A stretch of 64,000 nucleotides of DNA, taken from positions 868,001-932,000 of the forward strand of contig NZ_CP045372.1 in assembly GCF_009363555.1 (NCBI RefSeq), written 5' to 3'. The position numbers and the translations under genes were made by a program. The stretch comes from Sulfitobacter sp. THAF37. GTDB taxonomy: Bacteria > Pseudomonadota > Alphaproteobacteria > Rhodobacterales > Rhodobacteraceae. Of this stretch, positions 9,249-16,956 are shown in pieces (position 1 is the stretch's first letter; every line of letters begins with the position of its first letter). The notes under the pieces were generated by a model. It saw only the letters and a program-made list of their open reading frames with translations, did no database searches and was not told where the DNA came from.

Positions 9249-9761
9249 TCACCGCAGCAATGGCTCAATCGCCCCGACGATAGCGGTCGAGCCCGGCTTG
9301 ACCGGCGCGCCCCAAGTGCCGACGACCCGACCGTCCGGGCCGATCAGCACCTTGTTGAAATTCCAGCGCGGCTCGAACCCGGTCTCGACCTTCACCGCCC
9401 GGTAGAATGGATGCGCCTTGCTGCCCCTGACATGGGTAATGTCGGTCATCGGCAGGTCGAGACCAAATGACACCTCGCAGAATTCCTTGACCTCGGCCGC
9501 GCTGCCCAGTTCCTGGTTGAAATCGTCCGACGGCACTGCCAGCACCACCAGCCCGCGCGCCTTAAAGCGATCGTACAGCGCCTGTAGCCCCTCGTACTGG
9601 CCGGTATAGCCGCATTGCGAGGCCGTGTTCACGACGAGCACAGGTTGCCCGGCCCATTGACTGAACCGGTGCTCGCCCCCGTCGATGTTGGAAAACACCA
9701 CCTCGCGCGGGGCGGCCTGCGCCATTGTCACACTCAGTACCAATGCCATAATCCAGCGCAT
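9249..9761 (-). CDS. exported glutathione peroxidase-family protein
   Basis: 170 residues: a 16-residue cleavable signal peptide ending AQA, then a thioredoxin-like peroxidase. The peroxidatic cysteine is C50 in VNTASQCGYTGQYEGL, followed by AVPSDDFNQE (the catalytic glutamine-region variant) and RWNFNKVLIGPDG (catalytic Trp and Asn). It reduces peroxides using a thiol donor, here in the periplasm. AGGAGG six bases upstream fixes the start at 9761; the open frame runs further to 9935 but crosses the divergent promoter region. It is divergent from msrB-msrA, so the locus groups peroxide and methionine-sulfoxide repair. Confidence 0.87.
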   Translation of the reverse strand: MRWIMALVLSVTMAQAAPREVVFSNIDGGEHRFSQWAGQPVLVVNTASQCGYTGQYEGLQALYDRFKARGLVVLAVPSDDFNQELGSAAEVKEFCEVSFGLDLPMTDITHVRGSKAHPFYRAVKVETGFEPRWNFNKVLIGPDGRVVGTWGAPVKPGSTAIVGAIEPLLR

Positions 9762-9895
9762 CCCACGCCTCCTGCTGCTGATCCGTTCCACCAGACACGT
9801 TGTGGCATCACATTGAGTTGCATGGGGCATGCAGGCCCTTTCATTCCAGCGTGAAAACACCATCTTATACGACAAGAGTTTCACGGAGGGATTGC

Positions 9896-10339
9896 ATGCC
9901 AACCTATACCAAAGACCCCGACGCCATTGCGGCACTTAGCCCGGAAGAATTCTATGTCACGCAGGAAAGCGGTACCGAACGCCCCGGAACCGGCAAGCTT
10001 CTGAGCAACAAGGAGCCGGGCATCTACGTCGATATCGTATCGGGTGAGCCGCTGTTCGCCAGCGCCGACAAATATGAGAGCGGCTGCGGCTGGCCCAGCT
10101 TTACCAAACCCATCGACAACGTGACCGAACACCGCGACGCCTCGCTTGGCATGGTCCGGACCGAGGTGCGGTCGAAACATGGCGACAGCCACCTGGGCCA
10201 CGTGTTTCCCGATGGCCCGCCCGACCGGGGCGGATTGCGATACTGCATCAACTCGGCCTCCCTGCGGTTCGTGCACCGCGACGACATGGAGGCCGAAGGA
10301 TACGGCGACTACATAGATCAGGTGGAGGACGTAGCATGA
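9896..10339 (+). CDS. msrB: peptide-methionine (R)-S-oxide reductase
   Basis: 147 residues, a complete MsrB domain that reduces methionine-R-sulfoxide in proteins. The catalytic cysteine is C117 in [14 protein letters not shown] and a resolving cysteine is present at C64 in [21 protein letters not shown] supplies the active-site histidines. The two CxxC zinc pairs found in many MsrBs are absent, so this is the zinc-free type. ACGGAGGG lies five bases before the ATG at 9896. Its last four bases (ATGA) overlap msrA, so the two are co-translated. No signal peptide is seen. Confidence 0.93.
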   Translation: MPTYTKDPDAIAALSPEEFYVTQESGTERPGTGKLLSNKEPGIYVDIVSGEPLFASADKYESGCGWPSFTKPIDNVTEHRDASLGMVRTEVRSKHGDSHLGHVFPDGPPDRGGLRYCINSASLRFVHRDDMEAEGYGDYIDQVEDVA

Positions 10340-10845
10340 GCACTGAACGCGCAGTACTGGCTGGTGGATGTTTCTGGGGTATGCAGGATCTGATCCGAAA
10401 ACGCCCCGGCGTGGTATCGACCCGCGTGGGGTATACCGGGGGCGACGTGCCCAATGCCACCTACGGCAATCACGGCACCCACGCCGAGGGGATCGAGATC
10501 ATCTTCGACCCGGAAAAGACCTCGTACCGTGAACTGCTGGAATTCTTCTTTCAGATCCACGACCCCACCACGCTCAATCGGCAAGGCAACGACCGTGGGA
10601 TGAGCTATCGCTCGGCGATCTACTATGTCGATGAAGCGCAGAAGAACACCGCACTGGACACGATCGCGGATGTGGAGGCATCCGGCCTGTGGCCCGGCAA
10701 GGTTGTGACGGAGGTGGAGGCGGTTGGCGACTTCTGGGACGCGGAGCCCGAGCATCAGGATTATCTGGAGCGCGTGCCCAACGGCTATACCTGCCACTTC
10801 CCACGTGCCGACTGGGTCCTGCCCAAGCGTGCAGCCGCGGAATAG
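10336..10845 (+). CDS. msrA: peptide-methionine (S)-S-oxide reductase
   Basis: 169 residues with the MsrA active-site motif GGCFWG; the catalytic cysteine is C12. The conserved [26 protein letters not shown] and YRSAIYY stretches follow in order. It reduces the S-epimer of methionine sulfoxide, complementing MsrB, whose stop codon overlaps its start. An imperfect inverted repeat begins four bases after the stop and probably ends the transcript. Confidence 0.94.
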   Translation: MSTERAVLAGGCFWGMQDLIRKRPGVVSTRVGYTGGDVPNATYGNHGTHAEGIEIIFDPEKTSYRELLEFFFQIHDPTTLNRQGNDRGMSYRSAIYYVDEAQKNTALDTIADVEASGLWPGKVVTEVEAVGDFWDAEPEHQDYLERVPNGYTCHFPRADWVLPKRAAAE

Positions 10846-10848
10846 AAA

Positions 10849-10881
10849 TATGGGGCCAGAAGCAAATGTTCTGACCCCATA
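10849..10881 (+). terminator. inverted repeat after msrA, possible terminator
   Basis: TATGGGGCCAGAA and TTCTGACCCCATA pair over 13 bases with one mismatch around an 8-base loop. It starts immediately after the msrA stop. There is no clean T run after it (AGCATCTTATTC), so termination is likely but not certain. Confidence 0.45.
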
Positions 10882-11118
10882 GCATCTTATTCGTAGATAG
10901 GAGTGCTACCACTCGTGCCGCGAACAAGGTTGATACCAGAAATGGCATCAGATTTGTTGTGATACGATTCTGCAGAATCCGCTACAATATGATGGTTTGC
11001 AGCTTTCAAATTCCAGCGCCATTGCGCGAAGGCGTCTTTGTAGAGCGTAAAGTACATTTTCTGTACTCCTACATTGACCGACTACATCGGCCTGATTACG
11101 CCCCGCCGCGCTTTGCTA

Positions 11119-11147
11119 TTGACCAACTTCCAGAACCTTGCGATTCT
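11119..11147 (+). promoter_or_regulatory. sigma70-type promoter candidate
   Basis: TTGACC, a 17-base spacer and GATTCT fit the housekeeping consensus. No ORF with a ribosome site follows. Instead, two hairpins begin about 23 bases after the -10 element, which suggests a short non-coding transcript. Confidence 0.35.
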
Positions 11148-11152
11148 TAGAC

Positions 11153-11228
11153 GTGTTTAGCGACACGGTCCGTTGCTTTGCAACGGCAAGGCACCCAAGG
11201 GAATCCTTGGGTGCCTTCATTTTATCCA
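11153..11228 (+). ncRNA. candidate small RNA of about 70 nt between msrA and the hydantoinase gene
   Basis: The stretch 10846-11314 has no convincing gene. Within it, the TTGACC/GATTCT promoter at 11119-11147 is followed by a short hairpin CCGTTGC-TTT-GCAACGG (11170-11186) and a perfect 13-bp hairpin AAGGCACCCAAGG-GAAT-CCTTGGGTGCCTT (11188-11217) trailed by CATTTTAT. This order is the architecture of a short independent sRNA ending in an intrinsic terminator. I recognise no known RNA family. The second hairpin could instead simply insulate msrBA from the opposing gene. Confidence 0.3.
11188..11225 (+). terminator. intrinsic terminator, perfect 13-bp stem
   Basis: AAGGCACCCAAGG pairs perfectly with CCTTGGGTGCCTT around a GAAT loop, and the plus strand continues CATTTTAT. 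The U-rich side is on the plus strand only, so it ends rightward transcription and not the leftward hydantoinase transcript. Confidence 0.65.
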
Positions 11229-11314
11229 CAGGTCATATTCGAGTCGACTCATTTCCTATGGGTAAACACAACCTATTGCTATCATAGGTCCCGACAATAC
11301 TGTAAATCGTGTTA

Positions 11315-13324
11315 TTACCCGCCTGCCACGCGCGGCCGGCCTGCTGCCTCGACTGTTATGACCGCCTCGATGAAGACCTCTCGGGCCTCGACACCGGCAG
11401 TTCGGATGTCACGGTCCACGCGGACCTGAATATCCACCGCTCCCGCCGCCAGCGCATCCGCCGTCGCCTGTGCCCGCAGGGCATCCTCCAGTCGTTCCAG
11501 CGCGCTGGTCCGATCTGCAAAATCCTCAGGTCCCTCTGGCAGGTGCACCCGGAACTTTCCCTCGCTCGGTGCCGTTACGGTGCCACTCTGGCGCATCATC
11601 ACCCGGCCCACGACGGCCCCGATGGCGTTGGCGACGCCGGCGTGATCGGGCAGAACCATCTCGCACCCCAGCCGATCGCCCACCGCCGGGTAATAGCTGG
11701 CAGCAGACGCGCCCAGCCCGATCACCGGCACGTCCAGACCCGTCTGCAGGCGTACAAGCCCCCTGTGCCCGGCCATGCCGCGCTGCATCAGGACATGCCG
11801 CGCAAGCACATCCGGTGCGACCCCGAATGACACATCTTCTTCGGCAAAGGCGGTTTCGAGCAAAGCGAGACAGGTCTGTTTCGTCAATTGATCGACGATC
11901 ATCTGCGCCACATCCTCGGCGATGTTGGAAAGCACGTTGCCCGCCCCGGTGCGCCTGCGTCCAAAAAGCTGCAAGGCCTTGCGCGCGGCGCCGCTGTCCC
12001 ATTCCAGCACCCGCCCCAAAACGTGACTGGCGTCCGACGGCGTGACACCCGCGATCTGCACCAGCCCCCGCTCCACCAGCCGTTTCAGGGCACCCTGTTC
12101 AATCCGGGCGCGCAGCACATCGCCCAAAGGCTGCACGCCGCCGGTGCCAAGACGTTCGAGCAACGCCGCCTCACGCGCAGACAGCCCCACCACAGACTGG
12201 CCGGGCACAGCACGGACAAAGCGTCCGTCATGTTCACCCGGCGCCACCGACCGCAGCTGCGCGTCCAGCGCGGCGTGAACCACGTCCGGCGCATCGACCG
12301 CCAGCAGTGACACCGGAAGAAGGCGTCGCGGCCCCAAGGTGACGCCGCCTCGCAATCCTTCCGCGATGAAATGAACCTCGCTGTCGCCGCCCAGACCGGT
12401 GGTCCGCATGGCGACTGCCTCGACCATCGTGCGGTAGGGACCCACCTGTGCGCCCGCCGGGTCGATCATCGGGCGTCCCCCCCGCAGCAGGGCCACATCG
12501 GTGGTGGTTCCGCCGATGTCACTGACAAGTGCCAGCTCCGCCCCGGTCATCCACCGCGCCCCGACGATGGAAGCGGCAGGCCCGCTCAGGATCGTCTCTA
12601 TCGGGCGCGCTCGGGCCTGCGCACTGGAGATCAGCGCGCCGTCACCCCGCACCACCATCATCGGGGCGGCGATCCCGAGATCCTGCAATCGGTCCTCTGC
12701 CCGACCGATCAGCCGGTCGATCATGCCGATCAGGCGCGCGTTCAGTACGGCTGTCATCGCCCGCCGGGGGCCGTTCAGCTTGGCTGACAGCTGATGCGAG
12801 GCCGAAACCGGCAGCCCCGTCACCTGCGCCACCAACTGCGCCGCGCGCAGCTCGTGCGCCGGGTTGCGGGTGGCGAACTGGGCCGCGACGGCAAAGCCGC
12901 TGACATCACGTCCGTGAGCGCGGAGAAAGGCATTCAATCCTGCCTCGTCTAGGGGCCGAACCTCTGCACCGGAATGGTCATGCCCGCCGTCCAGCACGAT
13001 GGCCGGGTCCCCTTTCAAAGCCTCGGACAAGCCATGTGTTTCCAGATCGCTGTCCCGGAAACCGATGTAGATCAGCGCGACGCGCCCGCCCTGCCCTTCG
13101 ACCAGCGCGTTGGTGGCCAACGTGGTTGAAAGCGAGGCCAATGAGATATCCGACGGTGCCACCGCGGCAGAGACAAGCACCGCCTGCACAGCGGCGCCGA
13201 TCCCTTCGGCCAGATCATGTCGGGTGGTCAGCGATTTGGCCGCCGCGACCACCGTTTCGTCGTCTCGGACCAGCACCGCATCGGTGTAGGTTCCGCCCGT
13301 GTCCACCCCCAACAGCAAGGCCAT
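11315..13324 (-). CDS. hydantoinase/oxoprolinase family protein (HyuA/OplA-like subunit)
   Basis: 669 residues with the ASKHA-type nucleotide-binding blocks of the HyuA family: GVDTGGTYTDAVLV at the N-terminus, VSDIGGTTTDVALLRGG in the middle and GLGASAASYYPAVG near residue 550. Members hydrolyse hydantoins or 5-oxoproline with ATP, normally with a HyuB partner. No hyuB is adjacent, so the protein may be one of the stand-alone forms. GAGGAG six bases upstream supports the ATG at 13324. It follows queG by 63 bases on the same strand. Confidence 0.85.
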   Translation of the reverse strand: MALLLGVDTGGTYTDAVLVRDDETVVAAAKSLTTRHDLAEGIGAAVQAVLVSAAVAPSDISLASLSTTLATNALVEGQGGRVALIYIGFRDSDLETHGLSEALKGDPAIVLDGGHDHSGAEVRPLDEAGLNAFLRAHGRDVSGFAVAAQFATRNPAHELRAAQLVAQVTGLPVSASHQLSAKLNGPRRAMTAVLNARLIGMIDRLIGRAEDRLQDLGIAAPMMVVRGDGALISSAQARARPIETILSGPAASIVGARWMTGAELALVSDIGGTTTDVALLRGGRPMIDPAGAQVGPYRTMVEAVAMRTTGLGGDSEVHFIAEGLRGGVTLGPRRLLPVSLLAVDAPDVVHAALDAQLRSVAPGEHDGRFVRAVPGQSVVGLSAREAALLERLGTGGVQPLGDVLRARIEQGALKRLVERGLVQIAGVTPSDASHVLGRVLEWDSGAARKALQLFGRRRTGAGNVLSNIAEDVAQMIVDQLTKQTCLALLETAFAEEDVSFGVAPDVLARHVLMQRGMAGHRGLVRLQTGLDVPVIGLGASAASYYPAVGDRLGCEMVLPDHAGVANAIGAVVGRVMMRQSGTVTAPSEGKFRVHLPEGPEDFADRTSALERLEDALRAQATADALAAGAVDIQVRVDRDIRTAGVEAREVFIEAVITVEAAGRPRVAGG

Positions 13325-13387
13325 ATCAATCTCCTCGTTGCGCCACAGCCGGTGTAGCGCGCCCCGCATCCGGGTCCATCCCCTTTG

Positions 13388-14413
13388 TCAGGCCGACAGA
13401 CGCGCGACCGCCCATCGTGCCGCATCCGCCACTGTCGGATCAGGGTCTTCGCACAGCGCCTGGGCCGCAGGGCGCAGCCCGGACAGGCCGGAGTTTCCAA
13501 TCGCATAGAGCACATTCCGCACAAAGCGGTCTCGTCCGATACGCTTTATCGGGGACCCGGCATATCTGGCGCGGAACGCGGCATCGTCCAGCGCGGCCAG
13601 CTCGGCCAGATCGGCGGCCCGCGCCGCCGGCCCGTGGTAGCGCATATCGCTTGCAGCCACGGCAAACTTGTTCCACGGGCAGATCGCGAGGCAGTCATCG
13701 CAGCCATAGATGCGGTTGCCCATCAGCGCGCGCAGGTCCTCGTCCACCGGACCCTTGTGTTCGATCGTCAGGTAAGAAATGCAGCGCCGCGGATCCAGGC
13801 GAAAGGGCGCGGGAAAAGCGTTGGTCGGGCAGATGTCCAGACAGGCCCGGCATGAACCGCAATGCTCCGCCTGGGGGGGATCGACAGGCAATTCCAGCGT
13901 CGTGAAAATCGCGCCGAGAAACGCCCAGTTGCCCCAGTCCCGGCTCAGCAGGTTGGTGTGCTTGCCCTGCCAGCCCAGCCCGGCCGCCTGTGCCAGCGCC
14001 TTTTCCGGAACAGGCGCGGTATCGACGAACACTTTCACCTCACCCCCGCCCTCGGCGATCAGCCAGCGGGCCAGCCGCTTGAGCCGTTTCTTGACGATGT
14101 CGTGGTAGTCGCGGCCCTGCGCATAGACAGATATCGCGCCCTTTTCGGGATGGTCCAGTACCGTCAGCGGGTCGTGGTCGGGGGTGTAGCTTTCGGCCAG
14201 CATGATGACCGACCGCGCCTCGGGCCAGAGCGCGGCCGGATTGCCACGCCAGTGCATCCGCTCGGCCATCCAGCCCATTTGCCCGTGATACCCCGCCTCG
14301 ACAAAGGCGGCGAGCCGGTCCGGCACCTCGGGCACCGCGTCCGGCCTGCAGATCCGCGCAGCCACGAACCCTTCGCGCAACGCCTCTGCCACCAGCCTTG
14401 GCTTTAGCTCCAT
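13388..14413 (-). CDS. queG: tRNA epoxyqueuosine(34) reductase
   Basis: 341 residues. QueG reduces epoxyqueuosine to queuosine at the wobble base of tRNAs with GUN anticodons, using cobalamin and two [4Fe-4S] clusters. The cluster cysteines are C185, C188, C191 and C195 ([16 protein letters not shown]), then C238, C241 and C245 ([13 protein letters not shown]). [12 protein letters not shown] at about 130-141 holds the catalytic aspartate (D131), and [11 protein letters not shown] follows. The C-terminal part after 270 resembles one or two HEAT-like repeats, usual for the family. It is 60 bases downstream of the GST gene. Confidence 0.93.
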   Translation of the reverse strand: MELKPRLVAEALREGFVAARICRPDAVPEVPDRLAAFVEAGYHGQMGWMAERMHWRGNPAALWPEARSVIMLAESYTPDHDPLTVLDHPEKGAISVYAQGRDYHDIVKKRLKRLARWLIAEGGGEVKVFVDTAPVPEKALAQAAGLGWQGKHTNLLSRDWGNWAFLGAIFTTLELPVDPPQAEHCGSCRACLDICPTNAFPAPFRLDPRRCISYLTIEHKGPVDEDLRALMGNRIYGCDDCLAICPWNKFAVAASDMRYHGPAARAADLAELAALDDAAFRARYAGSPIKRIGRDRFVRNVLYAIGNSGLSGLRPAAQALCEDPDPTVADAARWAVARLSA

Positions 14414-14473
14414 CCTTTTACCGGCCTCGCTTGTCCTCGGGGACCGGGCGCCGGGATGCCGCCGGCACCGGGT

Positions 14474-15139
14474 TCAGAAATCCAGATTGTTGTAGTGCTT
14501 GGGTGGCGGGAAACCTGGCACCTGATCGGCCAGCAAGGCGCGGAACGCGGGGCGCGACTTGATCTTGGCGTACCAGTCCTTGACCGTTTCGCTGCGGTTC
14601 CAGTCCACGTCCGAGATATAGTCCAGCGACGAAAGATGCGCCGCGGCCGCAAAATCCGCCAGCGTCATGACGTCCCCCGCCAGCCAGCGGCGATGGTCCA
14701 GCAACCAGGCCATATAGTCGAGGTGATACTTGATGGCTTTCGCCCCGGCCTTGACGTTCGAGCTGTCGGGATAGCCTTGCTTCATCACCTTCTTGTTGAC
14801 CCGTTCGTACAGCAGTCTGGACGTCACTTCGCGATGGAACTTGTCGTCGAACCATCCCACAAGGCGGCGCACCTCAAGCCGTTCGGCGGGGTCGCGGGGC
14901 AGCAGCATGGGTTCCGGCCGGGTTTCCTCGATGTATTCGCAGATCGCCGCACTTTCGGCCATCATGATCCCGTCGAGCCGCAGCACCGGAACCTTGCCCG
15001 CAGGATTGCGCCGCATGAAATCGGCGTCCTGTTCCCAGTACCGTTCCTCCACCAGCTCCACTTCGATCTTTTTCTCGGCAAGGCTCAGACGCACCTTGCG
15101 GCAAAAAGGCGACAGCGGGACATGAAACAGGCGGGCCAT
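14474..15139 (-). CDS. glutathione S-transferase family protein
   Basis: 221 residues with a thioredoxin-like N-terminal domain (SPFCRKVRLSLAEK, then NPAGKVPVLRLDG and the glutathione-contacting MMAESAAICEYIEE) and an all-helical C-terminal domain with WLAGDVMTLADFAAAAHLSSLDY. The substrate is unknown. The start at 15139 matches the family N-terminus; the frame is open far upstream because of high GC, but that part overlaps mtgA. Located 58 bases after mtgA and before queG, same strand. Confidence 0.88.
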   Translation of the reverse strand: MARLFHVPLSPFCRKVRLSLAEKKIEVELVEERYWEQDADFMRRNPAGKVPVLRLDGIMMAESAAICEYIEETRPEPMLLPRDPAERLEVRRLVGWFDDKFHREVTSRLLYERVNKKVMKQGYPDSSNVKAGAKAIKYHLDYMAWLLDHRRWLAGDVMTLADFAAAAHLSSLDYISDVDWNRSETVKDWYAKIKSRPAFRALLADQVPGFPPPKHYNNLDF

Positions 15140-15197
15140 AGTCAGCTTTCGAAAAGGGATGAAGTGGGGGTATCCATGCCCCTTATCCCGGCGGGTT

Positions 15198-15929
15198 TCA
15201 ACTCTCGAAACAGGCGGCGCGCCCGTCGTTGCGGATCGTTGCCGCTCCGTCGCGTATCTGTCGCGCCCGCCTGACCACGAAATCGCCGGGCCGAGACGCA
15301 GACCTTTTCTTGGGCGATGGCAGGATCGCCGCAAGGCGTGCTGCCTGGGTCGCGGACAAGTCCGCCGCCGATACCCCGAAGTAATGCCGCGCCGCCGCTT
15401 CGACCCCAAAGACACCCTCGTCGAACTCGGCGATATTCAGGTAGACCTCGACGATACGCCGCTTGGGCCAGATCGCCTCGACCACCGGGGTGATCAACGC
15501 CTCCAGCGCCTTGCGCACCCAGGTCCGACCATGCCAGAGGTACACGTTCTTGACCGTCTGCTGGCTGATCGTGGAGGCGCCACGGTTCGACCCCGCTTCG
15601 ATCGCCTCGCGGATCGCGACCATGTCAAAGCCCCAATGCTGGCAGAAATTGGCGTCTTCCGCTGCCACGGCGGCCCGGGCCATCACAGGCGCGATACGCT
15701 CCATCGGAACCCAGATCTGCTGAACCCCGCCAAGGCGGCGGCCTTCCGAGAACATGTAGGCGGTGGTTGGCGGGTTGAAGACGGCGCCCAGCACTACGAG
15801 AAACACCATCAGCAGGACCGCGGCAAATCCCCCCCGCAGTATCACTCTGAACAGCCATCGCCGGAAGGATCGCCGGACCGGCGGCTTGGAGGTGGTCTTT
15901 TTAAGGGTTGTTTTCGATGCGCGGGCCAT
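15198..15929 (-). CDS. mtgA: monofunctional biosynthetic peptidoglycan transglycosylase
   Basis: 243 residues: a basic N-terminus, one membrane helix at about 29-50, and a GT51 domain that polymerises lipid II in the periplasm. The catalytic glutamate is E91 in AAEDANFCQHWGFD. GASTISQQTVKNVYLW, KRRIVEVYLNIAEFDEGVFG and SATQAARLAAILPSPKK are the further GT51 motifs. There is no transpeptidase domain, so the protein is monofunctional. The ATG at 15929 was chosen over 15980 because the longer form would begin inside the upstream GDSL gene. Confidence 0.92.
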   Translation of the reverse strand: MARASKTTLKKTTSKPPVRRSFRRWLFRVILRGGFAAVLLMVFLVVLGAVFNPPTTAYMFSEGRRLGGVQQIWVPMERIAPVMARAAVAAEDANFCQHWGFDMVAIREAIEAGSNRGASTISQQTVKNVYLWHGRTWVRKALEALITPVVEAIWPKRRIVEVYLNIAEFDEGVFGVEAAARHYFGVSAADLSATQAARLAAILPSPKKRSASRPGDFVVRRARQIRDGAATIRNDGRAACFES

Positions 15930-15948
15930 CCCCCAGCTATAGGGTGGC

Positions 15949-16650
15949 TCAGGGGTTTTGTGAACGCCCCGCTTCAGCAATCCCCCGCGCGAGGTAGCTT
16001 CCGATCAAAGCCGAGGCGCGCGGTGACGGATGGGTGTTGTCGGCTGCGAACATCGCCGGATCGGTCGGGTCGATCACATCTTCGGAATCGATAAAATAGA
16101 CCGCCGACCGCGTGGCAGCGAAGCGGGCGATGCGCGTTTCCATCCGAACCAGATCGTCGCGGCACCCCTGAAACGATCCCTTGCCGTTGCCCTTGTAGTA
16201 TCCCATCCAGATGATGCGGGCACCTGTTTCCTGCTGTAGACGGTCGATAAAGTCCGGCACCGATCCAGATCGGGCATCCGGCCCGATCAACCCGTCCACC
16301 ACCGCCCCGCAGGCACCGCAGCCGCAGTCCGAGCCGAGGTCATTTGCCCCGCCGTTCAGCACGATCCAGTTCCAGCGCCCGCCGGGGAACTGCCGCCTTA
16401 TGTCAAAGCCCACGGCCCCTGCCAGCCCGGAACCGTTGTCAAACTGCGCGCCCGGCACCGCCTTGCTGACGACCTTGCGGCCCAGCGCCGTCTGCATCGC
16501 ATCCGGGATGGCCGCGTCGCTGCCGCCGTTCCACGCCATCACGGAATCGCCCAGCACAAGGATGTCACCCCCGCCCCGTGGGGCGGGATCGGTGCAGGCG
16601 CCCATCAGCGCACCACTCAGAAGCAGAACAAGGATCATTCGAAATGTCAT
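15949..16650 (-). CDS. SGNH/GDSL-type hydrolase lipoprotein
   Basis: 233 residues. A signal peptide ends in a lipobox (LMGAC, lipidated Cys19). The SGNH motifs follow: LVLGDSVMAWNGG with the nucleophile S36, VLNGGANDLG, and DNTHPS near the C-terminus with the catalytic Asp/His. It is probably a periplasmic esterase or lipase-like hydrolase tethered to a membrane. A cysteine-rich CGCGACG segment follows block III, which is unusual. It precedes mtgA on the same strand by 19 bases. Confidence 0.82.
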   Translation of the reverse strand: MTFRMILVLLLSGALMGACTDPAPRGGGDILVLGDSVMAWNGGSDAAIPDAMQTALGRKVVSKAVPGAQFDNGSGLAGAVGFDIRRQFPGGRWNWIVLNGGANDLGSDCGCGACGAVVDGLIGPDARSGSVPDFIDRLQQETGARIIWMGYYKGNGKGSFQGCRDDLVRMETRIARFAATRSAVYFIDSEDVIDPTDPAMFAADNTHPSPRASALIGSYLARGIAEAGRSQNP

Positions 16651-16956
16651 GGGACGGAAGTAGTCGATTTGGGCCGCAGGTAAAGGACTGGCGAGCGGGC
16701 GGCCACCACCTGCGCACGGCAACTCCGACCGCCGCGGTCAAGCTGCCTTGAAAACAGCGCCAAAAGTTCGTGCCGGGCCGCTGTTTCGCCGACAGCGAAG
16801 GCCTGCGCGAAAAGGCAGCTTTCCGTTGGCACCCCTTGGTCCTGGTAGAGTTCCGCGCAGCGTCCTGGCCTTAGTATGATCGAATTTGAACGGAATATGT
16901 CGAGAACAGGTATCGTGCGCCCCGTTTTGTCAGGGGCGCACGGTAACTTTCATGGG
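16651..16956. other. 306-bp intergenic stretch with an inverted repeat after gltB
   Basis: No gene is convincing here. CGTGCGCCCC (16914-16923) and GGGGCGCACG (16933-16942) form a perfect 10-bp stem 15 bases past the gltB stop. It is probably the gltB transcript end, although it lacks a T run on the minus strand. Confidence 0.45.

Noticed and set aside
10959..11150. 63-codon plus-strand frame after msrA
   Set aside because: No ribosome site and no recognisable domain; the stretch is better explained as intergenic with the sRNA-like hairpins.
16647..16832. 61-codon minus-strand frame upstream of the GDSL lipoprotein
   Set aside because: No ribosome site, composition unlike protein, and it overlaps the lipoprotein leader region.
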